Source: JAIOSF01 sp963677755 (lineage in GTDB: Bacteria; Campylobacterota; Campylobacteria; Campylobacterales; Arcobacteraceae). Taken from it: 64,000 bases of DNA. The stretch spans positions 806,001-870,000 of the forward strand of contig OY782506.1 in assembly GCA_963677755.1 (NCBI GenBank). Direction: 5' to 3'. A model generated the notes under the pieces. It was not told where the DNA came from. It searched no databases and was given only the letters and a program-made list of their open reading frames with translations. Below are positions 60,274 to 64,000 of the stretch, piece by piece (within the stretch, counting starts at the first letter, position 1; every line of letters begins with the position of its first letter). A program made the translations under genes and the position numbers.

Positions 60274-61902
60274 TTACTCTTTGGGTAGTATAATCGTAAA
60301 TACTGCACCAAGATATTCTTTCTCATTTACTTTAAATAGCTGATTATTTACCTCTATTTGACCATTCATACCTTCAACAACCATACTATATGTCATATGA
60401 AGACCAAGACCTGTTCCTGTTTTTTTATCTTTTGTAGTAAAATATGGTTCAAATATCTTTTCTAAAAGGGTGTCATTTATCCCTCCACCACTATCTTGAA
60501 AACTTATAAAGACTTTATTGTCTTGAATTTTAGAGCTTATTTTGAGAAATCGTTCATCCTCTTTACAAGTATCTAATACATCTTTTGCATTGTTGAAAAT
60601 ATTCATATAACATTGAATAAGTTCATTTGGATAAGAGTTAAGAGTTATATCTTTACCTAAATCATACATCATCTGGATATTATGGTTTTTTATTGATGAA
60701 TCTACTAGTTTGATAAAACTATTTATATTTTCTTCTAAATCAAAATTTAGTTTTATCCTATCTCCTTTGATAAAATTTCTAAAGTCATCAATTGTTTTGG
60801 AGAGATATTGTGCATTGTCATTTATAAGGTCACAAGTATTATTGAAAAAATCATCATCTAAAGTATCAAATTCTTTTTTCATTTTCATTCCTGTTGCACC
60901 AGTTGAGATGATTGAAAGTGGTTGTCTCCATTGGTGAGCTATATTTCCTATCATTTCACCCATTGAAGCCATCTTCTCAGATTTAAACAGTTGTTTTTGA
61001 GTTTTGATATTTTTTTCAACTTCTTTTTTTACTTCTTGTTCTAAATTAGTGTTTAATAGTTGTAATTCATAATCATTCTCTTCTAATTCTCTATTTTGTC
61101 TCTCTAATTCCATTGTTTTTTCGTACACTTTTTCTTCTAAACTTTTATTGAGAACTAAAAGTTGTTGTTCATTATTTTTTATATACTCCAACATTGAATT
61201 TACCTCTTTAGAGAGTTGTCCTATTTCATCTATTCTTGTTGTATCAACTTTTATATCTCTTTTCCCTTTTGTTATTTGTTTTGTAATTGAGATTAAATTA
61301 TAGAGGTTTTTTGTAAGGTTTATTGACAAAATATAAGCAATAATAATTCCTAAAACAATTGTAAGTAGAGTATAAAAAATACCATTAAATGTTATCTCTT
61401 CTAAAATTTCGGTATTACTTTCTAAAGAGAGTGCAACTCTTGCCCAACCTATGTGTTGAGACTGTCTTAAAATTGGTATAGCAATATCTATCATATTTTG
61501 GCTATCAACAAGTATTGTTGTTACAGGTTTTGATTTTAATAAAGAGATGCTTTTTTTATCACTAAGATATTTGTTGAAGTTTTCTTTATGTGTATGTGCT
61601 AAAACTTTCCCAGATGTATCGAAAATCATTGCATAATTCAAATTTGGAAATTGTACGATGGATTGTACAATCTCATTAAGTCCTACATAGTCGTTTGCCA
61701 AAACCCAAGAGGTTGCATTTTTTGAGAGAGTTGTGGTTAAGCTAATAACTTGGGTAAGACTTTGTTCATGTAAAAATTTTTTTTGATTGTTGTTAAGTTC
61801 TATTATGAATAGTGTCATAAAAAGTACATTTGTAATCACAATAGCAATCATAAATTGTCTTTTAAGAGTTTTTGCAAAAAAGTTATTAATAGTTTGTATC
61901 AT
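60274..61902 (-). CDS. Sensor histidine kinase paired with a PhnD-like lipoprotein
   Basis: The 542-residue kinase has a helix (~15-36), a periplasmic sensor (~37-175) of dCache/CHASE-like type, a second helix (~178-200), HAMP (~200-250) and a long coiled coil (~250-310). The His box is NIAHQWRQPL (~328); the ATPase has MNIFNNAKDVLDT, DSGGGINDT and GTGLGLHMTY. The core resembles the Cache kinase at 24551-27151. Its start overlaps the stop of the lipoprotein by 4 nt, so the lipoprotein probably feeds ligand information to it. No response regulator is adjacent in the window. Confidence 0.93.
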   Translation of the reverse strand: MIQTINNFFAKTLKRQFMIAIVITNVLFMTLFIIELNNNQKKFLHEQSLTQVISLTTTLSKNATSWVLANDYVGLNEIVQSIVQFPNLNYAMIFDTSGKVLAHTHKENFNKYLSDKKSISLLKSKPVTTILVDSQNMIDIAIPILRQSQHIGWARVALSLESNTEILEEITFNGIFYTLLTIVLGIIIAYILSINLTKNLYNLISITKQITKGKRDIKVDTTRIDEIGQLSKEVNSMLEYIKNNEQQLLVLNKSLEEKVYEKTMELERQNRELEENDYELQLLNTNLEQEVKKEVEKNIKTQKQLFKSEKMASMGEMIGNIAHQWRQPLSIISTGATGMKMKKEFDTLDDDFFNNTCDLINDNAQYLSKTIDDFRNFIKGDRIKLNFDLEENINSFIKLVDSSIKNHNIQMMYDLGKDITLNSYPNELIQCYMNIFNNAKDVLDTCKEDERFLKISSKIQDNKVFISFQDSGGGINDTLLEKIFEPYFTTKDKKTGTGLGLHMTYSMVVEGMNGQIEVNNQLFKVNEKEYLGAVFTIILPKE

Positions 61903-62822
61903 TTTGCTCCACCTATTTCTCGTACTTCTTTTTCAAAAATCTTTAAGAACTCTTTTACTGGTTTGTATGTTTTATCATCTGCTTTTTCAAACTTACTAAG
62001 TTCCATCGGTTTTAATATCTCTTGTCCCTCTTTTGTAGTATGCAAATTAAAAAGTAAAAAAGCTATTTGATCAATAAGTTCCTGCGGAATTGTAGTTTTT
62101 GCAACTAAAGCATTATTTGGAAGGCTTGGTGTTTCCCACTTGATTTGAAGTTTGTTTGCTATTTTAGGTCTCTCTTTTTTAAAAGCTTCCCAAGGTGGTG
62201 GCCAAGTTGCAGCAGCAACAGATTTTTTAAGATAAAGATTCATAATAGAAGATTCCTGAGAACCTACAAAACTATTTTTTATATCTTTTTTTATATCAAT
62301 ACCTTGTGTATATAAAAAGTATTGAGGTAGCATTGTAGCTGCTAAGGCAGTTTGTGCAGGATAACTCACTGTTTTCCCTTTTAAATCTTCAACAGTTTTA
62401 ATTTTTCCATCTTTTCTTACTAAAATTATACCCTTAAAGTTTTGGTCATCTCCCATTTTCCCAAAAATCTTATATCCGTGTTGTAAAGATTCGATAGTTT
62501 GATAAGGGTTTGGTAAAGAGAAGTCAAAATATCCTGAAAAAAGTTTTTTATTGTATGCTGCATAGTTACGAGAAGCTTCAAGTTTTAAATATATTGTTGG
62601 TATATTTTGATTAATATAATCAACTAATGGTTGATACACTTCAAATAATTTTTTTGGATTATGAAGAGGATGAACTCCTAATATATAAGTTTGTTTTGTG
62701 AATATAGGTTTTTCTGTGTATGTGGGTGTGTATTTTTCATCTTCATTTTTTGTACAACCACTAAAAGATAAGATGATTAAAACAAATAAAGAGATTAAGA
62801 AGTAATTAGAATGCTTTTTCAT
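61899..62822 (-). CDS. PhnD-like periplasmic binding lipoprotein
   Basis: The 307-residue protein has a lipobox (SFSGC, Cys ~23) and a type II binding-protein fold of the phosphate/phosphonate ABC family: ILGVHPLHNPKKLFEVYQPL, LVDYINQNIPTIYLKLEASR, FDFSLPNPYQTIESL, GIILVRKDGKIKTVEDLKGK. No permease or ATPase accompanies it; coupling to a sensor kinase implies ligand sensing rather than uptake. Ligand may be a phosphonate, phosphite or other small anion. Confidence 0.9.
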   Translation of the reverse strand: MKKHSNYFLISLFVLIILSFSGCTKNEDEKYTPTYTEKPIFTKQTYILGVHPLHNPKKLFEVYQPLVDYINQNIPTIYLKLEASRNYAAYNKKLFSGYFDFSLPNPYQTIESLQHGYKIFGKMGDDQNFKGIILVRKDGKIKTVEDLKGKTVSYPAQTALAATMLPQYFLYTQGIDIKKDIKNSFVGSQESSIMNLYLKKSVAAATWPPPWEAFKKERPKIANKLQIKWETPSLPNNALVAKTTIPQELIDQIAFLLFNLHTTKEGQEILKPMELSKFEKADDKTYKPVKEFLKIFEKEVREIGGAK

Positions 62823-62911
62823 TGTATATCTTTCATTTTATATTATAAGCATTTTATCTAAATAATACTTTTGTTAATAGTCAAATAAAAGTTTAGAACA
62901 CATTATCTATT

Positions 62912-64000
62912 TTATTTATTTAAAGATTGTTTTATTGTATCAAGATTATTAAAAGAATTTAAATCCATATGACGCAACTCACAACTCATTTCAAATGAGT
63001 TAAGTTCTTTATTTAATAAATCAAGATTTATATCTATGTGTGTATCATTTAAAAGAATAAAATCTGAACCTTGAAATCTAAATATCTCTTTTGCAACATA
63101 ATGTTTTTTTATTAATTGTGTTATATGAATAAGTAGTTCATCCCCTTTTTTCCAGCCAAATTTTTCATTGTACTGTGAAAAATTATGGATAAGAATAAGG
63201 TTTAAACATCTATTTTTATGAGAATCTTGTTTCAAGATAAGGTCTAAATAGTTTTCATTTGAAAGGTTCGTTAATCCATCTTTAAAAAAGTATGAAAATC
63301 GTTCTATTTCTATTGGTGTTTTGGGTAATTGTGTTGCTTGAAGATTAGTTTCTAGAGTCACATTTTTTAATGCTTTAATAGCTACTGTAACTATATTAGG
63401 GTCAAATAAAGTTCCAGAATCTTTTTTTAATTCATTGAGTGCTTCTTCTACAGTTTTTGTTTTGTTGTATACTCTTGTTGATGTCATAGCATCAAAAGAA
63501 TCAGCGATAGCAAGAATTGAAGCTAAAACAGGGATCTGTTCACCTTGTAAACCTTTTGGATATCCACTTCCATCATATCTTTCGTGATGTGTTAATATAA
63601 TTTTTGAAAAATCTTTAAACATAGGTATTTTTGCTATTACATCATATCCAATAGAGGCATGACTTTTAATGATATGAAACTCTTGTTCTGTGAGTTTTCC
63701 AGGTTTTAAAAGGATAGAGTCTGGAATGGCAACTTTACCAATATCATGTAATAATCCTATTTGTTCCAATACCTTTATATCTTCAGAACTAAATTGCATC
63801 TCTTTTGCAATAGAAACCGCATATTTTGAGACTCTTCGTGAATGACCTGCTGTATAAAAATCTCGTTTTTCTATTAAGTCTACCAGCGAAACAATAGTTT
63901 GCAGATAGTTATCGACTTTTTCTAGCTCTTTTTTGAGCAGTTCTTTTTTATAATTATACATTATTTTTTCCAAAGCTCTAGAAAAAAGAATAGATAGTAT
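62912..64000 (-). CDS. HD-GYP c-di-GMP phosphodiesterase with degenerate GGDEF domain (5' end beyond window)
   Basis: The frame is open through the right edge. The codons before the in-frame TTG at 63973 continue as coding-like sequence (ILSILFSRALEKIMYNYKKE), reminiscent of the end of a transmembrane helix, so the protein is longer than the 353 residues seen from the TTG. The HD-GYP domain has HSRRVSKYA, HDIGKVAIPD, HHERYDGSGYP and IADSFDAMTS, so phosphodiesterase activity is likely. A C-terminal GGDEF-like domain (~240-330) has FQGSDFIL in place of GGDEF and should be inactive or regulatory. Confidence 0.9.
   Translation of the reverse strand: MLSILFSRALEKIMYNYKKELLKKELEKVDNYLQTIVSLVDLIEKRDFYTAGHSRRVSKYAVSIAKEMQFSSEDIKVLEQIGLLHDIGKVAIPDSILLKPGKLTEQEFHIIKSHASIGYDVIAKIPMFKDFSKIILTHHERYDGSGYPKGLQGEQIPVLASILAIADSFDAMTSTRVYNKTKTVEEALNELKKDSGTLFDPNIVTVAIKALKNVTLETNLQATQLPKTPIEIERFSYFFKDGLTNLSNENYLDLILKQDSHKNRCLNLILIHNFSQYNEKFGWKKGDELLIHITQLIKKHYVAKEIFRFQGSDFILLNDTHIDINLDLLNKELNSFEMSCELRHMDLNSFNNLDTIKQSLNK

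Overview
The window is AT-rich, densely coded bacterial DNA with no rRNA, tRNA, IS element or CRISPR array that I could see. Protein content points to the Campylobacterota, most likely a nitrogen-fixing member of the Arcobacteraceae: a Helicobacter-type malate:quinone oxidoreductase, many periplasmic-sensor histidine kinases of the 'HQWRQPL' type, a Cache/CZB chemoreceptor, nifB and nifV. This assignment is inferred from protein families, not from a marker gene.

Layout. (1) 1-12.5 kb, minus strand: a LapA-like giant adhesin (3' end cut by the window) behind its type I secretion operon: TolC-like, OmpA-like, LapB-type ABC exporter, HlyD-type adaptor and a LuxR-type regulator. (2) 12.6-20.8 kb: a small membrane protein, a 7-TM protein, and a five-gene signalling operon with two histidine kinases, two response regulators and a periplasmic binding protein. 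Two parts of this operon are a 1,038-bp, almost identical direct repeat. (3) 20.9-31.4 kb, minus strand: photolyase, mqo, an unknown gene, a sensor kinase, rlmF and a MoxR ATPase/VWA operon with small conserved proteins. (4) 31.5-33.1 kb: a lipoprotein and a secreted His-rich tandem-repeat protein of unknown function. (5) 33.1-42.1 kb: a divergent two-component pair, an AraC/GyrI regulator facing an aminotransferase and a YitT transporter-like protein, an EAL protein, a patatin and membrane proteins.

(6) 42.2-60.3 kb is the most distinctive part, a nitrogen-fixation accessory region. A minus-strand operon (Tpx-like protein without its catalytic Cys, hemerythrin, ankyrin protein, GNAT) has a consensus sigma-54 promoter and faces two tandem 2[4Fe-4S] ferredoxins. 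Then come six genes that together can make, break down and recycle glucosylglycerate: a GPG-type phosphatase, glycerate kinase, GT81 synthase, GH13 phosphorylase, galU and pgi. nifB, a chemoreceptor, and a nifV operon with a clear sigma-54 promoter follow. The nifV operon also holds a GNAT-like protein, a CCE_0567-type protein, a Bfd-like protein and a leucine-rich repeat protein. nifHDK and nifA are not in the window.

(7) 60.3-64 kb, minus strand: a PhnD-like lipoprotein coupled to a sensor kinase, and the 3' part of an HD-GYP protein that runs off the right edge.

How the parts may work together (inference): the glucosylglycerate genes could supply a nitrogen-free osmolyte suited to diazotrophic, nitrogen-limited growth, while hemerythrin and the Tpx-like protein may buffer O2 or peroxide near nitrogenase. 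No gene-free stretch exceeds about 240 bp; the largest, between the Tpx-like gene and the first ferredoxin, holds regulatory sites.
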